18,204 nucleotides of DNA from positions 1-18,204 of the forward strand of contig CADBSZ010000013.1 of the NCBI GenBank assembly GCA_902797525.1. Reading direction: 5' to 3'. The notes beneath the pieces were generated by a model that was not told the DNA's origin, did no database searches, and saw nothing but the letters and a program-made list of their open reading frames with translations. Position 1 is the first letter of the stretch. Every line of letters begins with the position of its first letter. The DNA is from an uncultured Ruminococcus sp. GTDB taxonomy: Bacteria > Bacillota > Clostridia > Oscillospirales > Acutalibacteraceae. Below are positions 7,954 through 14,874 of this stretch, piece after piece. The position numbers and the translations under genes were made by a program.

Positions 7954-10126
7954 CTTGATTTCTCCAGCGCTCCTGCAAAACGTAATAGGAGCTCTTCAGC
8001 CTTTCGTGATAGGTCACATGATTGTTCCAGCCCTGAAGCCGGAAGGGTTTAAGCTCTGCTCTTCGGGGGGAGCCGCCCTGCGTGGCAAGACCCACCCAAA
8101 TTTCATTCACCTGGATGTATTCAACGCCGTAATTTTCATAGTAATCGTCATGAATCATCCTCAGCGACGGGTCGGCAAAGTTGAGCAGCTGCCACGGCAG
8201 CTTGATTTCCACAAAGCCGTCGCCTGCCATAAAGTCCGCCAGCGAGTTAAAATCCGGGCTGTCGGGATTGGCGTTGCCGTAGGTCAGCTTGCCGGTTTCG
8301 AACACCTCGGCAGGCGCCTGCAGGTTGTTGTATAACAGCGGCGTTGCCGTTTGCAGAATCATGTCGATGTTGACAAACTTCGGTGAATCCTTTGCGGGAA
8401 TATTGTCCTTGAGATAGGCGTTAAATTCGTAAACGTTTTCCGAATAGTTGCTTCGGAGCACCTCATAGCGCTCCTGCACACGCACGCGGCTGTTCTTTTT
8501 GCCCTCCAGCTCGATGATAAAGTCTATCGCGCGGTCAAACAGGATATTCTTATCCTCATAATAGCTGCTGCCGGTTTTCGGCGTGATGTCAAGGGGAATA
8601 TAGATGTTGTCGCTGTCGATATTCAAGCCGTCTTTTTTTACCATGAAATAAACAAACTTTTCGTCATATTTCATTGAAAGCTGCATGTCGCCGCGTTCGG
8701 CAACAACATCCGCGTCCTTCCACTCGGCGTTGTCGCCGTCTACATAGCAGACAGATTGCTTTTCGCCGGGGTCAAAGGACAAAAGGCCGAAATACTGTTC
8801 GTTGGTTTGGTAGTCCGACCAGTAGGGCGTTCGCTTGAGGTTGACCGCGTACATGGTGTTCCACGTGCGCTTGAACCACTCGTCCTGCCACGCGAACACG
8901 CAGCAGCCCGAACAGCCTGCCGCCTTGATGTCCTCATAGCAGTCGATAATCGCCTTGCCCTGATCCTTTTCGGACATGTTGCCCTGGTTTCTGCCCATGT
9001 TCATTTCGCGCTGCGCCATGCCGCGTCCGGTTGAAACGCCGAACTCGGAAATCACAACCGGCATGGTGTGGTGCCGCGTCAGCATCGACAGATATGCGCG
9101 GTAGGTGTTGAGCACGCCGTCGGTGTAGTAGGGCGTGAGGTCGTCAAAGCCTAAGGCGCTCCAGTCGGAGATATACGCCAGATAATCGGGATAGTACGGA
9201 TAGACGTGATAGGACACAAACTGGCCCGACAGAAAATCCTCGGTTGTTTTAATGTGCTCCACGTCCACCTCGGCGCATTTCATGAAAAAGCGCTCGATGT
9301 CCTCGGGATATTCAAACGGGTCGGTGGTCGGCCAGTTGGAAAACGCAACGGGCTTTTGCGTTTTATAGCGGTTGGATTCGTATTCCACCACCCTGTCGCC
9401 AACCTCAGCCAGCATCGCCTCAAAGGGCGTTGCTTCGTCACAGGTGTAAAAATACTTGCCCTTGTAAACGTCGGCGCCCTCCACGTCTGCAAACTGCTCG
9501 TTGGTGTAGGCAACCGTCACGTCCTCCCACTCTACGCCGAGAATGTAGCCGATAACCCACTGCGAAATATCGTGCAGATAAAAGCCGGAGCCTGCGGACG
9601 CCATTCTGCCCAGCGAGATTTTTTTGTTGCCGTGGATAACGTCGAGCATGGTGCGGCAGTCGGACAAAAAGCGCTCCTTAAACTCCGGCGCAAAGCTGTC
9701 GCGGTGAGAGTTCTGCGTGTAGTCGTTTACCCACACGCCGTGCATGAGCCACAGCGGATGGTCGTTGTTTTTGTTGTATTCATAGAATGCGTCGTAAAAA
9801 ACGTCCTGCTGCACGGTGTAGATACGGATGGTGTTGGCGCCCATCTCCTGAATGTACGCAAACCAGCGCATATAGGTTTCTTTGTCGATGGCGAAGTCGG
9901 TTGACCATTCGCCCGGCTTGCCGCTGCCCATGTTGACGCCCTTGATTTCAAACGGCTCGTAATCCTCGCCGTTGAACATCAAAATTTTGTCGCCCTCGGT
10001 GCGGACAAAGGTGGTCGGCACATCGCCGGGGTTGAGGTCGATATACCAGCCGAAGCGGTAATACACCGTATCGAGTCCCAATGCAAGCAGCACCACGATA
10101 CATACAATAATAATAAATTTCTTCAT
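7943..10126 (-). CDS. Membrane-anchored or secreted TIM-barrel glycoside hydrolase-like protein with C-terminal beta domain
   Basis: This 727-residue protein begins with a signal peptide or anchor (about 3-20) without a lipobox. Residues about 40-460 look like a clan GH-A barrel: FEIKGVNMGSG at the first strand, GANTIRIYTVQQD, the candidate acid/base region GYILGVEWED (Glu199 or Glu201), and the candidate nucleophile Glu361 in VVISEFGVSTGRG. A C-terminal domain (about 465-727) with alternating strands, such as MQLSMKYDEKFVYFMVKKDG, resembles a sugar-binding or DOMON-like fold. It probably trims or remodels the exported polysaccharide outside the membrane, as hydrolases in cellulose and PNAG operons do. 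The substrate is unknown and I cannot name the GH family. GGAGACGCT precedes the ATG; the end overlaps the HEAT gene by 11 bases. Confidence 0.82.
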   Translation of the reverse strand: MKKFIIIVCIVVLLALGLDTVYYRFGWYIDLNPGDVPTTFVRTEGDKILMFNGEDYEPFEIKGVNMGSGKPGEWSTDFAIDKETYMRWFAYIQEMGANTIRIYTVQQDVFYDAFYEYNKNNDHPLWLMHGVWVNDYTQNSHRDSFAPEFKERFLSDCRTMLDVIHGNKKISLGRMASAGSGFYLHDISQWVIGYILGVEWEDVTVAYTNEQFADVEGADVYKGKYFYTCDEATPFEAMLAEVGDRVVEYESNRYKTQKPVAFSNWPTTDPFEYPEDIERFFMKCAEVDVEHIKTTEDFLSGQFVSYHVYPYYPDYLAYISDWSALGFDDLTPYYTDGVLNTYRAYLSMLTRHHTMPVVISEFGVSTGRGMAQREMNMGRNQGNMSEKDQGKAIIDCYEDIKAAGCSGCCVFAWQDEWFKRTWNTMYAVNLKRTPYWSDYQTNEQYFGLLSFDPGEKQSVCYVDGDNAEWKDADVVAERGDMQLSMKYDEKFVYFMVKKDGLNIDSDNIYIPLDITPKTGSSYYEDKNILFDRAIDFIIELEGKKNSRVRVQERYEVLRSNYSENVYEFNAYLKDNIPAKDSPKFVNIDMILQTATPLLYNNLQAPAEVFETGKLTYGNANPDSPDFNSLADFMAGDGFVEIKLPWQLLNFADPSLRMIHDDYYENYGVEYIQVNEIWVGLATQGGSPRRAELKPFRLQGWNNHVTYHERLKSSYYVLQERWRNQDED

Positions 10127-10152
10127 AGCGTCTCCGTTAAAAAAGAGTAGCT

Positions 10153-11622
10153 TTAGTTTGCGTTTTCAATAAACTTCTTGACGCGCGATTCGGCGCTGTA
10201 CTGTGCGAGCACGTCGATGTCTTTATCCAAAAACTTCGCGCGTTCATGAATAAAGCCCTTTAGCTGCGCCACAGCTTCCTCGTAGCTGTGAAGATTTCTT
10301 TCCTTCGGCCACAGCAGCTCATCGTTGTCAAAGGTGTAGCCCCAGCGCTCAAAATTGCGGTCAACCGCGGCGCCGAGATAGGCGATGGTGTCGTCGATGT
10401 ATTCGTCAAGATACTCGTCGGACAAAACGCCCTTGCGCAAATCGCGGTAACGCTCAACAATGCGGTTGGTGAAGTCCTCGTTTTTGATGAGCATCCAATA
10501 CCACGGAGCGTTAATCAGGCGAAAGTCGTCAAGCGGAATCGGCTGTTCCTGATAATTGTCGCAGGAGTTGTTGAAATCCCAAATGCACATGCCGTATTTT
10601 CCGCTCTTATCCTTGTAGATATAGGTAGAATAGCCGCCCGCGTCATAGTTCAGGGTGAATTCGTTGATGATAAAGTAATCCACAAAGGATTCGACGTTAA
10701 TTGTCTTTTTGTAGCCGAATTCATCGCTGTCAAAGTCGTAGGAATAAAGGGATTTTTCGAATGCCGAGAAATCCTTGGTAATCGACGCCGAAAGCTCCGG
10801 CGTAAGGTTTTTGGGACCGGGATATTCGATGTTGACGCCGCTGGTTTTGTTCAGACGGTAAACATATTTGGTGAAGTTGTTAATATCCGCCTCCGAGGTT
10901 CTGTCCATTCTCAGAAGATAGCCGGAGTAGGTGTTGTCTTTTTTGTCGACCGACAGCGGCAGTCTTGCGCCGTTCTTGCCGGCGGTTATGGTCTCCGTCA
11001 TGACATAAACGCCCTCGTATTCGCCGTTGATAAACAGCTCGCAAAAGCGGACGTTGGGGGCATAGGACATAATCTCGCCGCCGATGTTGTACCACATGTA
11101 GTTGCGGATGAGGGTTTTGTCAAGATACGGGCCGTGCAGCACCCATTCGCTGTGCGCCGCCATTCCCATCACGCTCTGGTTGTTGCTGTTTCCCTCGCTG
11201 TCAATCAGCTTGATTTTATATCCGAGCTTGTCAAAGTAGCGTGAGGAGTTGCCGTGCACGTGAACGGTCGCAAGGCTCTCGAGCGTCGGCGCGTCGCCGA
11301 GGTGATTGTTGGTTTCGTCGTGGTCGGTGATTTTGACGGTTGACACAATGCGGTCGGAGCCGTCAGCCGCCGTTGTTCGCTCGTGGCTGTGGTTCTTTTT
11401 GTCAATCACCGGCTTGCCGGGAATATCCTCGTCTGTTTCAATTTGAACCAGCGGAAGATGGGTACAAAATTTTTCGTCGCCGTGGTCGGCACAGTCCGCC
11501 TTTTTTGCTGCGGTCAGGTGCTGGTGCACCCGTCCCTTTTCCTGACGGACAAACAGCGTGGCGGTGAAGCCGGTAATCAACAGCGCGACGCAAAGAATGA
11601 TACCGATTATTCTGTTTTTCAT
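10153..11622 (-). CDS. CotH-family protein kinase, exported
   Basis: This 489-residue protein has an N-terminal signal or anchor (about 4-25) and a CotH domain. Family landmarks are LPLVQIETDEDIPGKPVID (57-74), VHGNSSRYFDKLGYKIKL (122-139), WVLHGPYLDKTLIRNYM (160-176), CELFINGEYEGVYVMTE (194-210) and the metal-binding region CIWDFNNSCDN (Asp349). Bacillus CotH is an atypical kinase that phosphorylates spore coat proteins; many clostridial relatives are secreted and have unknown targets, and some occur in cellulosomal proteins. The position in an operon with VTC and DUF4956 genes follows a pairing I recall from other bacterial genomes, but the joint function is not established. Start support is AGGAAAGGCGGTGG before the ATG. 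It lies 26 bases ahead of the glycoside hydrolase gene. Confidence 0.9.
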   Translation of the reverse strand: MKNRIIGIILCVALLITGFTATLFVRQEKGRVHQHLTAAKKADCADHGDEKFCTHLPLVQIETDEDIPGKPVIDKKNHSHERTTAADGSDRIVSTVKITDHDETNNHLGDAPTLESLATVHVHGNSSRYFDKLGYKIKLIDSEGNSNNQSVMGMAAHSEWVLHGPYLDKTLIRNYMWYNIGGEIMSYAPNVRFCELFINGEYEGVYVMTETITAGKNGARLPLSVDKKDNTYSGYLLRMDRTSEADINNFTKYVYRLNKTSGVNIEYPGPKNLTPELSASITKDFSAFEKSLYSYDFDSDEFGYKKTINVESFVDYFIINEFTLNYDAGGYSTYIYKDKSGKYGMCIWDFNNSCDNYQEQPIPLDDFRLINAPWYWMLIKNEDFTNRIVERYRDLRKGVLSDEYLDEYIDDTIAYLGAAVDRNFERWGYTFDNDELLWPKERNLHSYEEAVAQLKGFIHERAKFLDKDIDVLAQYSAESRVKKFIENAN

Positions 11623-11691
11623 TCAACCACCGCCTTTCCTGATAATGGGGTGTTTTGGGCAGTAATACTTTCTTCTGATTAAATGCGTCAT
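11623..11691 (-). CDS. Possible 22-residue cationic small protein between deacetylase and CotH genes
   Basis: A 23-codon ORF fills most of the 85-base gap between the deacetylase stop and the CotH start. It begins MTHLIRRKYYCPKHP and ends in a glycine triplet. Its TGA directly abuts the CotH ATG (TGAATG), and AAGGGCGG lies about ten bases before its own ATG. The peptide is basic, with one cysteine and no signal peptide. It may be a real microprotein, a leader that couples translation into CotH, or chance; conservation is the only test. Confidence 0.28.
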   Translation of the reverse strand: MTHLIRRKYYCPKHPIIRKGGG

Positions 11692-11707
11692 CCAAAACGC
11701 GCCGCCC

Positions 11708-13123
11708 TTAATCGCCAATGCAATCCGAGAAGGGCTCTCCCGTCATGCGGGCCACGCGCCTTACCACCGCGGATTTGCGGTTCAGACCGGCCTCACGGAC
11801 AAAATAATTGGTCATGCTGATGCTGACATTTTCGCTGTCTCCGGCAAAGAGCAGCTGATAGCCGCACTTCAGCCACGCCTGGTCAGACAGCTCCGTTCTT
11901 TTGGAATAGGGATACGCCATCACAAGCGGCTGGATGTTGAAATATTGACGGAAGTTGCGCGCGGTATCGGAATAGTCCTTTTGCGCAATCGGCAAAAAGT
12001 TTTCCAGCGTGTCGCCGTCCTTGGTGCACGCGCCGCACCGTCCGTTGTGTGAAAAATAATGCTGCTTATCCGTATGGCTGACGATTTCAATTTCGCCGGA
12101 AGCCGCCATTTCGGCAAGCTCCTGCCAGGTGCAGTACGGCGCCTCGCTTTTTTGGCGCGCGTCGGGCGCGTTGGTCGCGTTGTCAATTTCATAGCCAATC
12201 AGCGCCAGCGACGCTGTCATCTGATATTTTTTGAGCAGCGGCCACGCGCGTTTATAAACGCCGTATTTGCCGTCGTCAATCGTAATCAAAACGGGTTTTT
12301 CGGGCATGGTGCCCTTGCCGTTGAGGTAATCAATCAGCCGCGCGGCGGTAATGCTTGTGTAGCCGTTTTGCTTGAGCCACTTCAAATCGCTTTCAAATTC
12401 GTCCGCATAAACAGCGTACTCGTCAAAGGCGACGCCGCTGTCCAAATCCTCCTGCGTGACAAATTCATGGTACATCAAAATCGGCACGCCGAACACGGTT
12501 CCCGGCTGATAACCCGTTTGCTGCGGCGCGCTGAGCTCGCTGCGGAATTCTCCTCTGACAGCGCGCACGCGATAGAACCAGTCTGTTTTTTTGTCCTCGT
12601 TTGCGTCATAAAGGAACGGTTCGTCGCGGGTTGCCACAGGCTGATAGTCGCCGTCGCGCGAGGAAGCCCGCAAAAATTCATAGGTGCAGTTTTCCTGCGG
12701 CTTCACGGAAACCACAACGGTGTATTTGTCCTTGGCGGTAACGGAGGTGATAACCGGCGTTTCGGGCGCCTTCACCTCCTCGGCCGACTTGCTGCCGGGC
12801 ACGTTCAGGGTGCACTCCTGCGCCGTTGAAACGCCGTTTTTGCCGATGATTTCGAGCTTGTAAAGATAGGTGCCGCCGTCGCTGACAAAGCGGTCGGAAT
12901 AGCTTGTTTCGCCGCTGCCGGAGTCGAAGATAAATTTGAAGTCGGCGTCCTTCGGGCTGCGGCGGTAAAGCCGGTAGGTTTCGGCTTCGCCGCTTTGCGA
13001 CCAGCGGATAACCGCCGCGCCGTTTTCAAGAGTGGCGCTGAGCGTTTCCGGCGCTGCGGGCTTTTGACCGCAGGCGGTCAGCAAACAGCAAACCAGCAAA
13101 AGCGCCGCTAAAATCCGTTTCAT
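11708..13123 (-). CDS. Lipoprotein polysaccharide deacetylase with FN3-like domains
   Basis: This 471-residue lipoprotein starts MKRILAALLLVCCLLTACG with lipobox LTAC and lipidated Cys18. Two fibronectin III-like modules follow (about 25-110 and 118-203), then a NodB-type deacetylase domain (about 212-430). The domain starts VPILMYHEF and has ITIDDGKYGVY (Asp283, Asp284 as catalytic base and metal ligand) and SHTDKQH (His350, His355; spaced five apart, where many members have four), and YPYSK near the third motif. It probably removes acetyl groups from an exported polysaccharide at the outer face of the membrane. The ATG at 13123 is preferred over an in-frame ATG at 13171 because it begins the signal peptide, follows the upstream stop by one base and has GAGGTG at proper distance. 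Confidence 0.9.
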   Translation of the reverse strand: MKRILAALLLVCCLLTACGQKPAAPETLSATLENGAAVIRWSQSGEAETYRLYRRSPKDADFKFIFDSGSGETSYSDRFVSDGGTYLYKLEIIGKNGVSTAQECTLNVPGSKSAEEVKAPETPVITSVTAKDKYTVVVSVKPQENCTYEFLRASSRDGDYQPVATRDEPFLYDANEDKKTDWFYRVRAVRGEFRSELSAPQQTGYQPGTVFGVPILMYHEFVTQEDLDSGVAFDEYAVYADEFESDLKWLKQNGYTSITAARLIDYLNGKGTMPEKPVLITIDDGKYGVYKRAWPLLKKYQMTASLALIGYEIDNATNAPDARQKSEAPYCTWQELAEMAASGEIEIVSHTDKQHYFSHNGRCGACTKDGDTLENFLPIAQKDYSDTARNFRQYFNIQPLVMAYPYSKRTELSDQAWLKCGYQLLFAGDSENVSISMTNYFVREAGLNRKSAVVRRVARMTGEPFSDCIGD

Positions 13124-13124
13124 A

Positions 13125-13802
13125 TCAGTTGGACACCTCGTCGTTCTGCATGACAATGTTGACGTATTCAATGCCGCCGAGCTTGTAAATCGCGTCGGTC
13201 AGGTTGCCGTCCTGTTCCTCAACGCGTCTGAGCTGACGGGCGGTGATTTCGTAAATGAACTCAACGTTGTCCTCGTCCGTGTTTCTGACGCGCAAAATCG
13301 CCTTGCGCTTGAACACCGAGAACATATGCGCCTGAACCGCGGACTGGCGGCTGCGCGAGCCCCTGATGATGACAAGCATTCGGTTGTCGCTTTTGATGAG
13401 TCCGAGCACCAGCAATATCAGGAAGGTTATCACGCTGCCGACAGCGGCAACCACATAATCGCCAACGCCGCAGCAAATGCCGGCGATAACCGTCCAGAAA
13501 ATATAGATGGTATCGCGGCTGTCCTTAATCGCGGTGCGGAAACGCACAATCGACAGCGCGCCGACCATACCGAGAGAAAGCGCGATGTTGTTGCCGATGA
13601 CCGTCATCACCGTGCCGGTCAGCACCGTCATCACCACCAGCGAGGCGTTAAACTTTTTGCTGTAGATGGTTCCTTTGTGGGTAATCATGTAGGACACGAA
13701 AATAAACAAGCCCAAAACGGCTGAAACGAGAATATTAAAGATGATACTCTCAAGGCTTAATTCGCCCGTTGTCTGAAAAAGGTTAAATAGCTTATCTTTC
13801 AT
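13125..13802 (-). CDS. DUF4956 integral membrane protein
   Basis: The 225-residue product has three or four membrane helices in its first half (about 19-41, 51-73, 97-117 and 119-137) and a soluble C-terminal domain of about 90 residues. The stretch SLGMVGALSIVRFRTAIKDS and the following RDTIYIFWTVIAGICCG are the signature of the DUF4956 family. The family has no established biochemical role; members commonly sit beside VTC-domain genes and sometimes CotH genes. The soluble part after about residue 140 has an alternating strand-helix pattern suggestive of a ferredoxin-like regulatory fold, which is inference. The ATG at 13802 is used because GAGGAG lies eight bases before it; a TTG six bases earlier would be too close to that site. 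Twelve bases separate it from the VTC stop. Confidence 0.9.
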   Translation of the reverse strand: MKDKLFNLFQTTGELSLESIIFNILVSAVLGLFIFVSYMITHKGTIYSKKFNASLVVMTVLTGTVMTVIGNNIALSLGMVGALSIVRFRTAIKDSRDTIYIFWTVIAGICCGVGDYVVAAVGSVITFLILLVLGLIKSDNRMLVIIRGSRSRQSAVQAHMFSVFKRKAILRVRNTDEDNVEFIYEITARQLRRVEEQDGNLTDAIYKLGGIEYVNIVMQNDEVSN

Positions 13803-13814
13803 TTTCAACTCTCC

Positions 13815-14510
13815 TCAAAGGTGGGTTTGATAAGCGTTTTGTCTTGCCAGCACATATTTGCTGACGGACAGCTCGCTTTTGTCAATACAATTAATCATGC
13901 TCTGAATGTAATTCAGAAGGAAACCGTTGAACTTGACCTCCAGCACAACATTATACGGGTCAAGAACGGGATTCATGTTCAAGTGCTCCGAAAATAAATC
14001 AAAGCAGCTTTCGGTGGAGACGACGCGGTTGTCAAAGGTGACGCGGATTTTGTTTTCCTTGGCGATGAACGCCTTGCGGTTGTACTGCACAATCGTCCGC
14101 GGAATATACGCGCGCGCTTTCATCATTCCGTAGATTTCGGCGGCAAACGGCTCCCGATAGCTCAGCAGCGCCGAATAGTCGCCGTCAATCAGCCTCAGCG
14201 CGTCCTCGCGCGTGACGCGCAGCGAACGCTTCAATTGGCGCGCGCCCTGCTTTTGCTTCATTTCCAGCATGGCGAAATCCTGCTTGGGATCGTAGCACCG
14301 CAGGCGGATTTTTCTTCGCAGCTCCACGCCTGCCTGCTTTTCAAAAAAATCCGTATCATACGGCGTATCAAAATACAGGGAGCGAATCATGTAGCCGTGC
14401 ATACCGTTGTGCGAATCCTGCATCATCACCTTTTCCAGCCTGGCGCTGGTGCTGCGGAACTCGGCTATACTAATCAGAAATTTCTTTTCTTCACGCAATA
14501 CCTTATTCAA
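13815..14510 (-). CDS. VTC-domain protein (polyphosphate polymerase-like), TTG start
   Basis: From the TTG at 14510 the product is 231 residues and is almost entirely one VTC domain. Features include REEKKFLIS at the N-terminus, SLYFDTPY (44-51), the basic strand RRKIRLRCY (65-73), LEMKQK (Glu83, Lys85), KRSLRV (94-99), VQYNRKAF (141-148), RVTFD (156-160), LEVKF (Glu191, Lys193) and SKYV (Lys218). In yeast Vtc4 the equivalent basic tunnel binds polyphosphate and an acidic residue binds metal; bacterial members are annotated as polyphosphate polymerases mostly by similarity. The open frame extends upstream to an ATG at 14639, but that part encodes the riboswitch and terminator and would be nearly leaderless, so it is not protein coding. 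AAGGTCGGTGA precedes the chosen TTG; a TTG at 14498 is the alternative. Confidence 0.86.
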   Translation of the reverse strand: MNKVLREEKKFLISIAEFRSTSARLEKVMMQDSHNGMHGYMIRSLYFDTPYDTDFFEKQAGVELRRKIRLRCYDPKQDFAMLEMKQKQGARQLKRSLRVTREDALRLIDGDYSALLSYREPFAAEIYGMMKARAYIPRTIVQYNRKAFIAKENKIRVTFDNRVVSTESCFDLFSEHLNMNPVLDPYNVVLEVKFNGFLLNYIQSMINCIDKSELSVSKYVLARQNAYQTHL

Positions 14511-14525
14511 TCCATCACCGACCTT

Positions 14526-14565
14526 AAAAAGAAAATGCCGGCCGCAATCATCAAATTGCGGCCGG
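14526..14565 (-). terminator. Intrinsic terminator forming the riboswitch expression platform
   Basis: CCGGCCGCAA and TTGCGGCCGG form a perfect 10-bp stem with an 8-base loop (two inner pairs possible), followed by ATTTTCTTTTT. It lies between the aptamer and the VTC start, so it controls readthrough into the operon. Its 5' arm begins with bases that also close the aptamer, which makes aptamer and terminator mutually exclusive. Confidence 0.88.
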
Positions 14566-14636
14566 TCAATCATACGTTCATAAAACGCTGCAGATACCTT
14601 AGCTTTGCGTCCCTGCCTTTCAACAGGTTTGCCTTT
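14564..14636 (-). promoter_or_regulatory. c-di-GMP-I (GEMM-I) riboswitch aptamer
   Basis: The minus-strand leader reads AAAGGCAAACC, a stem CCTGTT/GGCAGG capped by a GAAA tetraloop, then GGGACGCAAAGC (14613-14602). These are the invariant elements of the GEMM-I aptamer, including the GNRA loop that docks into the second helix. A second hairpin CGTT-TTATG-AACG (14587-14575) sits inside a helix that GGT (14598-14596) and ACC (14566-14564) can close. 5' GGC (14633-14631) can pair with GCC at 14562-14560, which lies within the terminator arm. Ligand binding should therefore block the terminator and turn the operon on. Family assignment rests on motif recognition without a covariance-model search. 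Confidence 0.88.
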
Positions 14637-14650
14637 CATTATTCTATTAT

Positions 14651-14679
14651 ATTATACATAATAAAATGCCTAAAGTCAA
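14651..14679 (-). promoter_or_regulatory. Strong sigma-A-type promoter of the polysaccharide operon
   Basis: TTGACT (14679-14674), a 17-base spacer and TATAAT (14656-14651) match the housekeeping consensus at 11 of 12 positions. The predicted start site is about 14644-14643, seven or eight bases before the riboswitch aptamer and some 133 bases before the VTC start. The strength of the promoter fits a design in which control is exerted after initiation by the riboswitch. Confidence 0.82.
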
Positions 14680-14727
14680 GAAAAAACCAGTAGGAGAAGG
14701 CAAAAATATTTATTTTTATCACCATTT

Positions 14728-14823
14728 TTAACTGCCGGCATCAATCTGCGCGCGGCTTTTGCTGCTTGCGGCACATCCTGCCAACGCCGCCATCAGTATG
14801 ACGCTGTTGATAATCCTTTTCAT
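14728..14823 (-). CDS. 31-residue lipoprotein-like small ORF, possibly a remnant
   Basis: An ORF of 31 codons plus stop encodes MKRIINSVILMAALAGCAAS followed by eleven polar residues. It is a complete lipoprotein signal peptide with lipobox LAGC but almost no mature part. No Shine-Dalgarno is visible before the ATG. It lies between the prephenate dehydratase stop and the operon promoter on the same strand. It could be a decayed lipoprotein gene, a very small lipopeptide, or chance. Confidence 0.25.
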   Translation of the reverse strand: MKRIINSVILMAALAGCAASSKSRAQIDAGS

Positions 14824-14874
14824 GAAACGGTAAAAGATTATCTTTATCATAAGGGATTTTTACAGCCCCTTCAT

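Noticed and set aside
10288..11244. 318-codon plus-strand open frame opposite the CotH gene
   Set aside because: The CotH reading has family motifs throughout and fits the operon; the antisense frame has none.
11581..11600. GACGCAAAG on the plus strand as a possible second GEMM riboswitch core
   Set aside because: It lies inside the CotH coding start, lacks the GGCAAACC element and the GAAA-capped stem, and points away from any gene start.
13124..13171. Upstream in-frame start of the deacetylase gene at 13171
   Set aside because: It would overlap the DUF4956 gene by 47 bases and put 16 residues ahead of a perfect lipoprotein signal peptide; the ATG at 13123 has a good ribosome binding site.
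14511..14639. In-frame extension of the VTC gene to an ATG at 14639
   Set aside because: These 43 codons coincide exactly with the riboswitch aptamer and terminator, and the predicted transcript starts only about five bases before that ATG. VTC domains normally begin at the REEKKFLI-type segment.
14828..14870. Small inverted repeats after the dehydratase gene as its terminator
   Set aside because: AAGGG/CCCTT has an 11-base loop and no following T-run, and the AAAGATAATCTTT palindrome is AT-rich with almost no loop, so neither is a convincing terminator.
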